From positions 1-9,690 of the forward strand of contig PXES01000229.1 in NCBI GenBank assembly GCA_003564655.1: a stretch of DNA of 9,690 nt. Direction: 5' to 3'. Shown here one piece after another: positions 1 to 8,700 of this stretch. The notes beneath the pieces are model-generated. The model saw only the letters and a list, made by a program, of their open reading frames with translations, did no database searches and was not told where the DNA came from. A program made the position numbers and the translations under genes. This DNA is from Paracoccaceae bacterium. GTDB taxonomy: Bacteria > Pseudomonadota > Alphaproteobacteria > Rhodobacterales > Rhodobacteraceae. The first letter of the stretch is position 1. Each line of letters starts with the position of its first letter.

Positions 1-858
1 ACCCTGCTCGAGACCGGGCTCGGGGGGCGGCTGGATGCGACCAATGTGATCGACCGGCCCGAACTGACGATCATCACCCCGGTGAGCCTGGACCATCAAC
101 AGTATCTGGGCGAGACGCTGCCCGAGATCGCCAGTGAAAAGGCCGGCATCCTGAAACGCGGCGTGCCCTGCGTGGTCGGCCCGCAGGATGACGCGGCACT
201 CTCGGTGGTCGAGGCGCGCGCCGCGCGGCTGGGCGCGCCGCTTCTGGCTTACGGGCAGCACTGGCATGTCGGGGTCGAGGCCGGGCGGCTGGTATATCAG
301 GACGAGAGCGGCCTTCTCGACCTGCCGCTGCCCGTGCTGCCCGGCCCGCACCAGATTGCCAATGCAGGCATGGCGCTGGCCGCGCTGCGCGCACTTGGCC
401 GCGATGCGGGGGCCGAGGCCGCGATGACCGAGGCCCACTGGCCCGCGCGGATGCAGTGCCTGCGACGCGGTCCGCTGACGGATCTGCTCCCGCAGGGGCG
501 GTTGTGGCTGGATGGCGGGCACAACCCGGCAGCGGGGGCGGCGCTCGCCGCATGCCTGCAGGGGAAGGGCCCGGTCTGGCTGATCTGCGGGATGCTGAAT
601 ACCAAGGATGTGGCGGGCTTCATGCGCCCGCTCGGGCCGCACGCCCGGCATCTCTATGCAGTCTCGATTCCCGGCGAGGCCGCGACTCTGCCGGCCGAGG
701 AAACCGCGCGCATCGCCAATCACACGGGCCTGACCGCCAGCCCCGCCGCCAGCGTCGCGGCCGCACTCGGCACCATCGCGGCGCGGGACCCGCAGGCGCA
801 AGTGCTGATCTGCGGCTCGCTTTATCTGGCGGGGCATGTACTGCGCGAAAATGGCTGA
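1..858 (+). CDS. folC: FolC, dihydrofolate/folylpolyglutamate synthase (5' truncated by window)
   Basis: This cytoplasmic folate enzyme makes dihydrofolate by ATP-dependent addition of glutamate to dihydropteroate, and then adds further glutamates to reduced folates. The reading frame is open from base 1, so the start lies outside the window; 285 residues are visible. The family is usually about 420 residues, so the N-terminal part with the P-loop is missing. Counting from base 1, the visible motifs are ETGLGGRLDATN (4-15), SLDHQQYLG (29-37), EKAGILK (46-52; its Lys corresponds to the carbamylated lysine known in FolC), GPHQIANAG (115-123), WPARMQ (147-152) and LDGGHNP (170-176, C-terminal domain). 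A GTG at 46 is internal to the conserved motif and is not the start. The gene converges on the cytochrome gene and ends in a hairpin. The family assignment is secure. Bifunctionality is inferred from the usual situation in Proteobacteria. Confidence 0.95.
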   Translation, partial: TLLETGLGGRLDATNVIDRPELTIITPVSLDHQQYLGETLPEIASEKAGILKRGVPCVVGPQDDAALSVVEARAARLGAPLLAYGQHWHVGVEAGRLVYQDESGLLDLPLPVLPGPHQIANAGMALAALRALGRDAGAEAAMTEAHWPARMQCLRRGPLTDLLPQGRLWLDGGHNPAAGAALAACLQGKGPVWLICGMLNTKDVAGFMRPLGPHARHLYAVSIPGEAATLPAEETARIANHTGLTASPAASVAAALGTIAARDPQAQVLICGSLYLAGHVLRENG

Positions 859-881
859 GGGCGGGGTCAGACCCCGCCCTC
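857..881. terminator. Hairpin between convergent folC and cytochrome c genes
   Basis: This is a perfect 11-bp inverted repeat: GAGGGCGGGGT at 857-867, loop CAG, ACCCCGCCCTC at 871-881. It overlaps the folC stop codon and sits 24 bp beyond the end of the cytochrome c gene, which converges from the other side. There is no U-run on the folC side. On the opposite strand the sequence after the stem contains TTTT. It probably terminates, or protects the 3' end of, one or both transcripts. The structure is seen directly; the function is inferred. Confidence 0.6.
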
Positions 882-905
882 GACACGTCCTGTAGCGGAC
901 AGGCT

Positions 906-1322
906 TTACTGATACTGCGACAGATAGGCGAAGATATCCTCGGCCGAGCCGCGCAGGCGGTGGTTCATGTTCGACCGTGCCCGCGAATCGCCGGTGACCT
1001 CGCGCAGGAACCCGCTCGGATCCTCGACATAGCCGACGAAATTCTCTTCGTTCCAGACGATGCCATGCTCTTCACCCGCCGCGATGATCGCGTTCGAGTA
1101 GCGGGTGTAGCCCTCATAGGCACCGGCCTGGCGTCCTACCACGCCCCAGAGCTGCGGGCCGGTCGGTGCCGGGCGGTGGATCACATTGCCGTCGGGATCG
1201 ACAACCCCGTGGCAGCTTGCGCATTGCCGAAAGCTCTGCGCGCCCGCCTCGGGGTCGCCTGCCTGGGCCGCCAGAGGGGACAGCAACAGCGCCGCAATGG
1301 CGGCAGCACTCATTCTGATCAT
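906..1322 (-). CDS. Periplasmic class I cytochrome c, c2/c550-like
   Basis: This is a small soluble electron carrier of 138 residues. The signal peptide is residues 1-21, with a hydrophobic AAAIAALLL core and an AQA|GD cleavage site. The single haem site is CASCH (34-38). A GPQLWGVVGR motif (71-80 region) and the stretch around Met119 (SNMNHRL) match the fold of Paracoccus cytochrome c550 and cytochrome c2, so Met119 is the likely sixth haem ligand. The start is ATG 1320-1322, chosen because the minus strand has AGGAG six bases upstream; a second ATG three codons in has no such site. The gene lies downstream of the di-haem peroxidase on the same strand, but a terminator intervenes, so it probably has its own promoter. 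Cytochromes of this kind donate electrons to bacterial cytochrome c peroxidase and to oxidases. That role here is inferred from family and position. Confidence 0.88.
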   Translation of the reverse strand: MIRMSAAAIAALLLSPLAAQAGDPEAGAQSFRQCASCHGVVDPDGNVIHRPAPTGPQLWGVVGRQAGAYEGYTRYSNAIIAAGEEHGIVWNEENFVGYVEDPSGFLREVTGDSRARSNMNHRLRGSAEDIFAYLSQYQ

Positions 1323-1376
1323 CGATTACTCCTCTTGGTCCGGACGCGAATCACTCTCGCGCGGTCAACATTTTCG

Positions 1377-1404
1377 ACTGTAACGTGCCTGCAACACTGC
1401 GCAA
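1377..1404 (-). promoter_or_regulatory. Possible sigma-70-type promoter of the cytochrome c gene
   Basis: On the minus strand TTGCGC (1404-1399) is followed after 16 bases by TACAGT (1382-1377). Transcription would begin near 1370, leaving a leader of about 48 bases before the ATG at 1322. The site lies just past the terminator of the upstream peroxidase gene, where a promoter is needed. Both boxes match the consensus only in part, so this is a tentative call. Confidence 0.3.
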
Positions 1405-1434
1405 GATGGCATAATGGCCTGTCAGAAGAAGCAA

Positions 1435-1464
1435 TGCCGCCCGGCGCGTGCACGCCGGGCGGCA
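1435..1464 (-). terminator. Intrinsic terminator of the cytochrome c peroxidase gene
   Basis: This is a 12-bp perfect stem (1435-1446 paired with 1453-1464) with the six-base loop 1447-1452. Read on the minus strand, the stem is followed by TTGCTTCTTCT, a T-rich tail. It lies 22 bases past the peroxidase stop codon and about 110 bases before the cytochrome c start. It therefore separates the two haem-protein genes into different or only partly linked transcripts. Confidence 0.8.
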
Positions 1465-1486
1465 AGGTGTCGCAATCGGGTCGCGC

Positions 1487-2473
1487 TTACGGCAGGGCCG
1501 GGATCTCGACCCGCGGCATCTCGCCGGTCAGCGCGTGCATGAAGGCCACGAGGTCGTCGAGTTCCTGCTCGGTGAAATCCTGCCCGAGCATCTGCTGACC
1601 CATGAGCTGCACTGCGTCATGCAGGTTGTCGACCGAGCCGTTGTTGAAATACGGGTAGGTCACAGCGACGTTGCGCAGTGTCGGCGTGCGGAAGGCGAAC
1701 ATGTCTGCCTCGTCTCCGGTCACCACGAAGCGCCCCTCATCGGTCGAGCCGGGCAGCTCGAAACGGTGGAAATTGCTGTCGGTCAACGCCGGCCCGCTGT
1801 GGCATGCCACGCAACCGGCATCGACAAACAGTTTCATCCCGTCGACCTGGCTTTCACTCATCGCTTGTGCGTCGCCGCGCAAAAAGCGGTCCAGCGGTGA
1901 ATTGGGCGTATTCAGCGTGCGCTCGAACGTCGCGATGGCATGGGCAACATTGTCCTGATTGATCGGGTCGGGATCGTCCGGAAACGCCGCGCCGAAATGC
2001 TCGTGATATATGTCGAATTCCTTCAGGCGTTCGATGGCCTCGGCAAGCGTCATCGCCATCTCGATATCGGCCTGGATCGGCCCCAGCGCCTGGCCTTCCA
2101 GATCAGGTTCGCGCCCGTCCCAGAACTGCGATTCGAGGAAGCCCGAGTTCAGCACTGTCGGGGTATTGCGCTCGCCCACCTGACCGCCATGCCCCACGGC
2201 ACGCGGAATCCGGTCGGCCCAGCCGAGTGCCGGGTTGTGGCAGGTGGCGCAGGAAATCACCCCCGAGGCCGAGATGCGCGGCTCGAAGAACAGCATCTTG
2301 CCCAACTCGATCTTCTCGGGCGTCATACTGTTGTCGGCAGGGATGGGCGGCAAATAGGGCAGCGGCTCGAAGAAATCCATGTATTCGTCGATCGTGTCGC
2401 CCGTTGCTGTCCCGGCAGCCAGCGCCAGCGCCAGCGCGCTTGCACAAAGTCGGGGCAGGGTGCGGATGGTCAT
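1487..2473 (-). CDS. ccpA: Di-haem cytochrome c peroxidase (CcpA type)
   Basis: This periplasmic enzyme reduces hydrogen peroxide to water with electrons from small cytochromes c or cupredoxins. It has 328 residues, the usual length. The signal peptide is about residues 1-25. The two haem sites are CATCH (75-79) and CVACH (221-225). From my memory of the Pseudomonas enzyme, the key residues line up with a constant offset: GHG His95 (distal His of the peroxidatic haem), Trp118 in FWDGR between the haems, Gln128 and Glu138 in the QALGPIQADIEM segment (catalytic pair). Met291 in LMG is the likely axial ligand of the electron-transfer haem. No key residue appears to be missing. The start is ATG 2471-2473, with AGGAGG five bases upstream. 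A perfect FNR palindrome lies upstream and an intrinsic terminator follows, so the gene is probably monocistronic and induced at low oxygen, as known for Paracoccus ccp. Confidence 0.95.
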   Translation of the reverse strand: MTIRTLPRLCASALALALAAGTATGDTIDEYMDFFEPLPYLPPIPADNSMTPEKIELGKMLFFEPRISASGVISCATCHNPALGWADRIPRAVGHGGQVGERNTPTVLNSGFLESQFWDGREPDLEGQALGPIQADIEMAMTLAEAIERLKEFDIYHEHFGAAFPDDPDPINQDNVAHAIATFERTLNTPNSPLDRFLRGDAQAMSESQVDGMKLFVDAGCVACHSGPALTDSNFHRFELPGSTDEGRFVVTGDEADMFAFRTPTLRNVAVTYPYFNNGSVDNLHDAVQLMGQQMLGQDFTEQELDDLVAFMHALTGEMPRVEIPALP

Positions 2474-2502
2474 GGTGGCCTCCTGTGGCTGATCTGCATC
2501 CG

Positions 2503-2524
2503 GCGCGCCGCAAGATCGGCGCGC
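2503..2524 (-). repeat. GC-rich inverted repeat in the ccpA leader
   Basis: GCGCGCCG (2503-2510) and CGGCGCGC (2517-2524) form a perfect 8-bp stem with the loop CAAGAT. It lies between the FNR box and the ribosome binding site of the peroxidase gene. No T-run follows on the minus strand, so it is not a typical intrinsic terminator. It could be a leader hairpin, or an end structure for the upstream thioesterase transcript. The structure is seen; the role is unknown. Confidence 0.45.
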
Positions 2525-2562
2525 TGCTTGGCCGAGCCTTGCATGGACGGCCTCACGAGACC

Positions 2563-2576
2563 TTGATCTGTATCAA
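2563..2576. promoter_or_regulatory. FNR/Anr-type binding site
   Basis: TTGATCTGTATCAA matches the FNR consensus TTGAT-N4-ATCAA at every defined position. Its centre (2569.5) lies 96 bases upstream of the ccpA start codon. If the site sits at the usual class II position of -41.5, transcription would start near 2528 with a leader of about 55 bases. I see no strong -10 box there, as is common for activator-dependent promoters. The site is just downstream of the thioesterase gene on the same strand, so ccpA is its natural target. In Paracoccus an FNR homologue is known to activate the peroxidase gene under low oxygen. Confidence 0.85.
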
Positions 2577-2621
2577 CCCGCTGATAATATTGAAATATCT
2601 ATTTCCGGTACAACTGTTCGA

Positions 2622-3152
2622 TCATCCCATCGGCGGCCAAGGCCGGGTCGCGTCGGCGGAGATCCAGTTCTGCACCCAGTCGGGCAGCGGCGGGCTCTCG
2701 GTCTCCTGCCCCATCGCGCTAAGCACCTCGGAGGGGGGCACGATGCCTTTTGGCGAGGTGATGGCCGAGCGGATCAGGATGTGATTGGCGCATTCCTCGC
2801 CCAGCCACATGCCCTGTTCCGTGTAGAGAAACCGATCATCCCAGCCGATGCAGCGGCTGCGTAGTTCGAAACGCTGAAAGACCTTCACCCGTCGGCGATA
2901 CCGAGTCGAGTTGCCCGCCACGGTGATCCCCCAGCCCTTTGCCCGCAGCACCCCGATCAGCCCGGTCCGCGACGCCATCGGGATGCGCCCCAGATCGTAG
3001 AGCGTCAGCGTCCGGCCATTGTTCAACTCACGCCATGGGTCGAGATCCCACGGCCAGCAGCGGTGATGCGAAACGTGCGTATCGCAGATCTCCAAAGGCG
3101 GCGCGTTGCGCCAGATCCAGAGTTCCTTAGCAAATCGGATGAACGGATACAT
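2622..3152 (-). CDS. Hot-dog fold acyl-CoA thioesterase-like protein (4HBT_2/THEM6 type)
   Basis: This protein of 176 residues belongs to the hot-dog thioesterase superfamily, which hydrolyses acyl-CoA or related thioesters. The key segment is WPWDLDPWRELNNGRTLTL (33-51). Its D-L-D followed by L-N-N matches the DxDxxxHxNNxxY signature, so Asp36 or Asp38 is the probable active-site acid. The His of the usual HMNN is Glu here. The later segment FELRSRCIGWDDRFLYTEQ (95-113) resembles the THEM6-like branch. The start is ATG 3150-3152, with AAGGAAGG just upstream on the minus strand. There is no signal peptide and no membrane segment, so it is cytoplasmic. It lies 78 bp downstream of recQ with no terminator visible between them, so it may be co-transcribed. 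The substrate cannot be deduced. Confidence 0.75.
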   Translation of the reverse strand: MYPFIRFAKELWIWRNAPPLEICDTHVSHHRCWPWDLDPWRELNNGRTLTLYDLGRIPMASRTGLIGVLRAKGWGITVAGNSTRYRRRVKVFQRFELRSRCIGWDDRFLYTEQGMWLGEECANHILIRSAITSPKGIVPPSEVLSAMGQETESPPLPDWVQNWISADATRPWPPMG

Positions 3153-3230
3153 GGGCCCTTCCTTTCGCCCGCGAGGTGGCGTGCGGCCAACGCAGGGTCA
3201 AGCGCTATCGTCGCGTCACGGTCCGCGCGC

Positions 3231-5291
3231 TCAGTCGTCCGATGCCGCGATCCGCTCGAGCAGCGCCGCGCCGAAGCGCTCGACCCGCGCGTCGTCCATG
3301 CCGCGCAGCTGGGCCAGCGCGTCGGGCGTCGCAGGCTGCGCCTCGGCGATGGCGCGCAGCGTGCCGGGGGCCAGCGTCAGCAGCTTTGCGGTCCCGTCCG
3401 GCCCGCGTTCGAGTCCGCGCGCGACCTCGAACAGCGCGTCATAGAGCGCCCCCGCATCCCGCCCCGCCAGCTTGCGCCGCTGCGGATGCTGCGGCGCCGG
3501 TGTGTCCCCGGTGATGACCTGCAGGAACACGGCCCCGTAGCGGTCGAGCTTGGTTGCGCCCCCGCCGGAGATACGCGCCATCGCGTCCATGTCGGCGGGG
3601 CGTTTCTCGGCCATCTCGATGAGCGTCCGGTCGGTGAAGATGACATAGGCCGGCACGCCCGCCGCCTCGGCCAGCGCGCGGCGCCTGGCCTTCAGCGCGG
3701 CGAGCAGCGGCGCATCCTCATCAGAGACAAGACCGCGCGCGGGCGCGCGGTCAGGGGCGCTGGTCACTGTATCCTCGCGCAGATGGATCGCCGTCTCGCC
3801 ACGCAGGATGGGGCGCGCGGTCTCGGTCACGCGCAGGGCGCCGTGGCGCTCGGGGTCGGGGCGGATCAGGTCGCGGCCCATCATCTGGCGGAACACCGCC
3901 TGCCAGCGGGCGCGCGACAATTCCTGGCCCACTGCAAAGGTCGGCAGGTCGTCATGCCGGCGCTGCCTGACCTTGGGGGTCGAATTGCCGGTCAGGATGT
4001 CGATCAGATGCCCCGCGCCGAAACTCTCGCCGGTGCGCAGCATGGCCGACAGCGCCTTGCGCACCGGGGTCGTGGCATCGAACAGCCGAACGGGTGAGGC
4101 GCAGATATCGCAGTTTCCGCAAGGTTCGCAGGTTTCGCCGAAATAGCCCAGCAGCACCTGACGGCGGCAACCCGTGGCCTCGGCCAGCCCGAGAAGCGCG
4201 TTGAGCCGCGCATGATCGGCCTGCCGCCGCTCTATCGGGGCGGGGCTTTCGTCGATCTGGGCGCGGCGCAGGCGGATGTCGTCGGGGCCATAGAGGGTCA
4301 GCGTGTCGGCAGGTGCCCCGTCGCGGCCCGCGCGACCGATTTCCTGATAATAGGCCTCGATCGACTTGGGCAGGTCGGCGTGGGCGACCCAGCGGATATC
4401 GGGCTTGTCCACCCCCATCCCGAAGGCCACCGTCGCAACCACAACCAGATCATCCTCGCGCTGAAACAACTCCTCGACCATTCGCCGGGCATGGGCGTCC
4501 ATTCCGCCATGATAGGCGCGCGCGTTGTGGCCCGCCTCGACCAGCGCCTGCGCGATGGCCTCGGTCCGTGCGCGGGTGCCGCAATAGACGATGCCGGGCT
4601 GGCCCTTCTGCGCGCGGGCATATTCCATGATCTGCTTGCGCGGCTGGTTCTTGACGCGAAAGTTCAGCCGGATGTTCGGACGGTCGAACCCTCGCAGATA
4701 GACCTGCGGTTTCGCATCGGCGAACAGGCGGCGCATGATTTCGTCGCGCGTCTCGGCGTCCGCCGTGGCGGTGAAGGCGGCCAGCGGCACGTCGAGCACC
4801 CGCCGCAGATCGCCGATTCGCAAGTAGTCGGGGCGGAAATCATGGCCCCACTGGCTGACGCAATGCGCCTCGTCCACGGCGATCAACCCGCAGCGTGCGC
4901 GGCGCAGCAGGTCCATCGTCCCGCCCGAGGCCAACCGCTCGGGCGCGATGTAGAGGATCTTGAGCGTCCCGCGCGCGAGCCCGGCATGAACGGCCTCGGT
5001 CTCGGCCTCGGTATTGCCCGAGGTCAGCGCGCCCGCCGCGACCCCAACCGCCTGCAGGGCGCGCACCTGGTCGCGCATCAACGCGATCAGTGGCGAGATG
5101 ACCAGTGTCACCCCGTCGCGGCACAGCGCCGGCAACTGGTAGCACAACGACTTGCCGCCGCCTGTGGGCATGATCGCAAGCGTGTCGCGCCCGTCAGTCA
5201 CGGCCTCGACAATCTCGCGCTGGCCGGGACGGAAATCGGCAAAGCCGAACACCTGTTGCAGCAGGCTTTCGGGCGTGGCGGGACCGTCCAT
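3231..5291 (-). CDS. recQ: RecQ, ATP-dependent 3'-5' DNA helicase
   Basis: RecQ unwinds DNA in recombinational repair and at stalled replication forks. The protein has 686 residues, longer than the roughly 610 of Escherichia coli RecQ. In order it shows motif 0 (FADFRPGQ, 17-24), Walker A (TGGGKS, 43-48), Walker B (DEAH, 140-143) with the aromatic loop SQWGHDFRPDY (146-156), and motif VI (GRAGRDG, 319-325). The zinc domain uses Cys375 and the CGNCDIC cluster (391-397), and an additional Cys388 is present. A winged-helix region follows, then an HRDC domain at about 528-593. Residues 609-684 form a further helical segment that looks like a second HRDC domain. The start ATG 5289-5291 lies 4 bases after the yggT stop codon and lacks a good ribosome binding site, which suggests translational coupling to yggT. 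Confidence 0.97.
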   Translation of the reverse strand: MDGPATPESLLQQVFGFADFRPGQREIVEAVTDGRDTLAIMPTGGGKSLCYQLPALCRDGVTLVISPLIALMRDQVRALQAVGVAAGALTSGNTEAETEAVHAGLARGTLKILYIAPERLASGGTMDLLRRARCGLIAVDEAHCVSQWGHDFRPDYLRIGDLRRVLDVPLAAFTATADAETRDEIMRRLFADAKPQVYLRGFDRPNIRLNFRVKNQPRKQIMEYARAQKGQPGIVYCGTRARTEAIAQALVEAGHNARAYHGGMDAHARRMVEELFQREDDLVVVATVAFGMGVDKPDIRWVAHADLPKSIEAYYQEIGRAGRDGAPADTLTLYGPDDIRLRRAQIDESPAPIERRQADHARLNALLGLAEATGCRRQVLLGYFGETCEPCGNCDICASPVRLFDATTPVRKALSAMLRTGESFGAGHLIDILTGNSTPKVRQRRHDDLPTFAVGQELSRARWQAVFRQMMGRDLIRPDPERHGALRVTETARPILRGETAIHLREDTVTSAPDRAPARGLVSDEDAPLLAALKARRRALAEAAGVPAYVIFTDRTLIEMAEKRPADMDAMARISGGGATKLDRYGAVFLQVITGDTPAPQHPQRRKLAGRDAGALYDALFEVARGLERGPDGTAKLLTLAPGTLRAIAEAQPATPDALAQLRGMDDARVERFGAALLERIAASDD

Positions 5292-5295
5292 CAGG

Positions 5296-5583
5296 CTAGA
5301 TGAAGACAGCCGCGTTGTTGATCAGCACGATCCGCAGCGCGTAGATCGCGATGAGCGCGACCAGCGGCGCAAGGTCGATGCCGCCCAGATCGGGCAGGAA
5401 CTGGCGGATGCGCTGATAGGCGGGCTCCAGCAGCCGGTTCAGCCCGTCCCAGATCGAGGCGACAAGCTGGTTGCTCAGGCTGATGACCTGAAAATTGATC
5501 AGCCAACTCAGGATGATGTGAATGATGATGATCCACTGTGCGACGTTCAACACCAACAGGATGATCTGGATCAGGGACAGCAT
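5296..5583 (-). CDS. yggT: YggT family integral membrane protein
   Basis: This is a 95-residue inner-membrane protein of the YggT/YlmG/Ycf19 family, whose molecular role in bacteria is poorly defined. There are two hydrophobic spans, about residues 4-30 (including WIIIIHIILSWL) and 70-93. Between them is the family signature EPAYQRIRQFLPDLGGID (53-70). The start is ATG 5581-5583, because AAGGAG lies six bases upstream on the minus strand. The frame stays open to a TTG at 5611-5613, but those ten extra residues have no ribosome binding site of their own and would cover this one. The gene heads a probable minus-strand operon, with recQ starting 4 bases after its stop codon. Family membership is clear; the function is not known from the sequence. 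Confidence 0.9.
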   Translation of the reverse strand: MLSLIQIILLVLNVAQWIIIIHIILSWLINFQVISLSNQLVASIWDGLNRLLEPAYQRIRQFLPDLGGIDLAPLVALIAIYALRIVLINNAAVFI

Positions 5584-5589
5584 CGGGTG

Positions 5590-5595
5590 CTCCTT
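5590..5595 (-). promoter_or_regulatory. Ribosome binding site that fixes the yggT start
   Basis: On the minus strand AAGGAG occupies 5595-5590, six bases before ATG 5583-5581. It favours this ATG over the upstream in-frame TTG at 5613, giving a product of 95 rather than 105 residues. Confidence 0.8.
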
Positions 5596-5602
5596 GGTCA
5601 CG

Positions 5603-5616
5603 GGGTTGGCCAACCC
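5603..5616. repeat. Perfect 14-bp palindrome upstream of yggT
   Basis: GGGTTGGCCAACCC is an uninterrupted palindrome with seven bases per arm. It lies 8 bases before the yggT ribosome binding site and overlaps the possible -10 box of the yggT-recQ promoter. That position would suit a repressor site. I do not recognise a regulator for it. Confidence 0.5.
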
Positions 5617-5641
5617 TAGTCGCCACGCCTATCAAGGGCAA
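5613..5641 (-). promoter_or_regulatory. Possible promoter of the yggT-recQ unit
   Basis: On the minus strand TTGCCC (5641-5636) and TAGGGT (5618-5613) are 17 bases apart. Transcription would start near 5606, with a leader of about 22 bases. The spacing and position are good, but the -10 box is weak. Its last four bases belong to the palindrome at 5603-5616. Confidence 0.35.
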
Positions 5642-5716
5642 GGCAGGACCGCCACGGCACTGGACAATCGGCGCGGTATCGTTACGTCTCGGCGCACAGA
5701 TACAGGAATTGCACCC

Positions 5717-6487
5717 ATGCTCGTCATTCTCTCGCCCGCCAAGAAACTCGACTGGAGTGCGCATGCATCGCGCCCGCTCTCCAGGCCCGACTTTCAGAAG
5801 GACGCGGCCTATCTGGCCCGGCGCGCGCGCGGGCTGGGGCCAGAGGGGCTACAGCGCCTGATGAAGATCAGCGACAAGCTGGCGACCCTCAACCACGACC
5901 GGTTCAAGCAGTTCGCCGCCGATCCCGCGCCCGACACGACGCGCCCGGCGATACATGCTTTCGCGGGTGATACCTATACCGGGCTCGACGCGGCCGGGCT
6001 GGATACCGATGCGCTGGACTGGGCCGAGGGGCATCTGCGCATCCTCTCGGGGCTTTATGGCGTGCTGCGCCCGTTCGATGCCATGCAGCCCTATCGCCTG
6101 GAGATGGGCAGTCGGCTGGAGACGAAACGCGGCAAGTCGCTGTATGACTACTGGGGCAAGCGGGTCGCGCAGGCGCTCGACCGGGCGGCCACCGCGGCGG
6201 GGACGGCGGTGATCGTGAACTGCGCCTCGCAGGAATATTTCGGGGCGGTGGATCGTGCGGCGCTGAAGACGCGGGTGATCACGCCCGTGTTTCTGGATGC
6301 GCGCGACGGGGCCGAGCCGAAAGTGATCAGTTTCCATGCCAAGAAGGCGCGCGGGGCGATGGCGCGGTTCATCCTGGAGCACCGGCTGGAGCATCCCGAG
6401 GCCTTGCATGATTTCGACACGGGCGGCTATCACCACGCGCCCGAACTGTCGACGCCCGACGCACCCGCCTTTTTGCGCGAAAGCTGA
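5717..6487 (+). CDS. yaaA: YaaA family peroxide stress resistance protein
   Basis: This is a cytoplasmic protein of 256 residues (Escherichia coli YaaA has about 258). In E. coli, YaaA belongs to the OxyR response and lowers the free iron that drives DNA damage during hydrogen peroxide stress. The family motifs are present in order: LSPAKKLD (5-12), FAGDTYTGL (82-90), SGLYGVLRPFDAMQPYRLEM (111-130), NCASQEYF (168-175) and FHAKKARG (206-213). The start is ATG 5717-5719, where the conserved MLVILSPAKKLD begins. AGGAA (5704-5708) lies eight bases upstream. The open frame continues to 5522, but the added residues are not conserved and run over the divergent yggT gene. I see no OxyR site upstream. 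TGGACA at 5661-5666 could be a -35 box, but no convincing -10 follows. The gene converges on the histidine kinase, with 8 bp between the stop codons. Confidence 0.95.
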   Translation: MLVILSPAKKLDWSAHASRPLSRPDFQKDAAYLARRARGLGPEGLQRLMKISDKLATLNHDRFKQFAADPAPDTTRPAIHAFAGDTYTGLDAAGLDTDALDWAEGHLRILSGLYGVLRPFDAMQPYRLEMGSRLETKRGKSLYDYWGKRVAQALDRAATAAGTAVIVNCASQEYFGAVDRAALKTRVITPVFLDARDGAEPKVISFHAKKARGAMARFILEHRLEHPEALHDFDTGGYHHAPELSTPDAPAFLRES

Positions 6488-6495
6488 TCGCACAC

Positions 6496-8700
<2,205 letters not shown>

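Noticed and set aside
456..1598. A 380-residue plus-strand open frame spanning the folC end and the cytochrome gene
   Set aside because: It overlaps two well-supported genes and runs through their terminator hairpin. It has no domain similarity and a shadow-type composition rich in Arg, Ala and Gly.
1500..2473. Possible loss of the catalytic Glu in the peroxidase (a Gly just before the conserved QA)
   Set aside because: Aligned by constant offset with the Pseudomonas enzyme, the catalytic Gln and Glu correspond to Gln128 and Glu138. Both are present.
3153..3230. A terminator or promoter between recQ and the thioesterase gene
   Set aside because: No stable stem with a T-run is visible. TTGACC on the minus strand lacks a matching -10 box.
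3063..4097. A 344-residue plus-strand open frame opposite the thioesterase and recQ
   Set aside because: It crosses from one real gene to another on the opposite strand and carries no recognisable motif.
4212..5303. A 363-residue plus-strand open frame opposite recQ
   Set aside because: It is the antisense shadow of the RecQ helicase domain, with no motifs and no ribosome binding site.
5661..5687. A promoter for yaaA based on TGGACA at 5661-5666
   Set aside because: The -35-like box is good, but no acceptable -10 box lies 16-18 bases downstream, so I did not list it as a feature.
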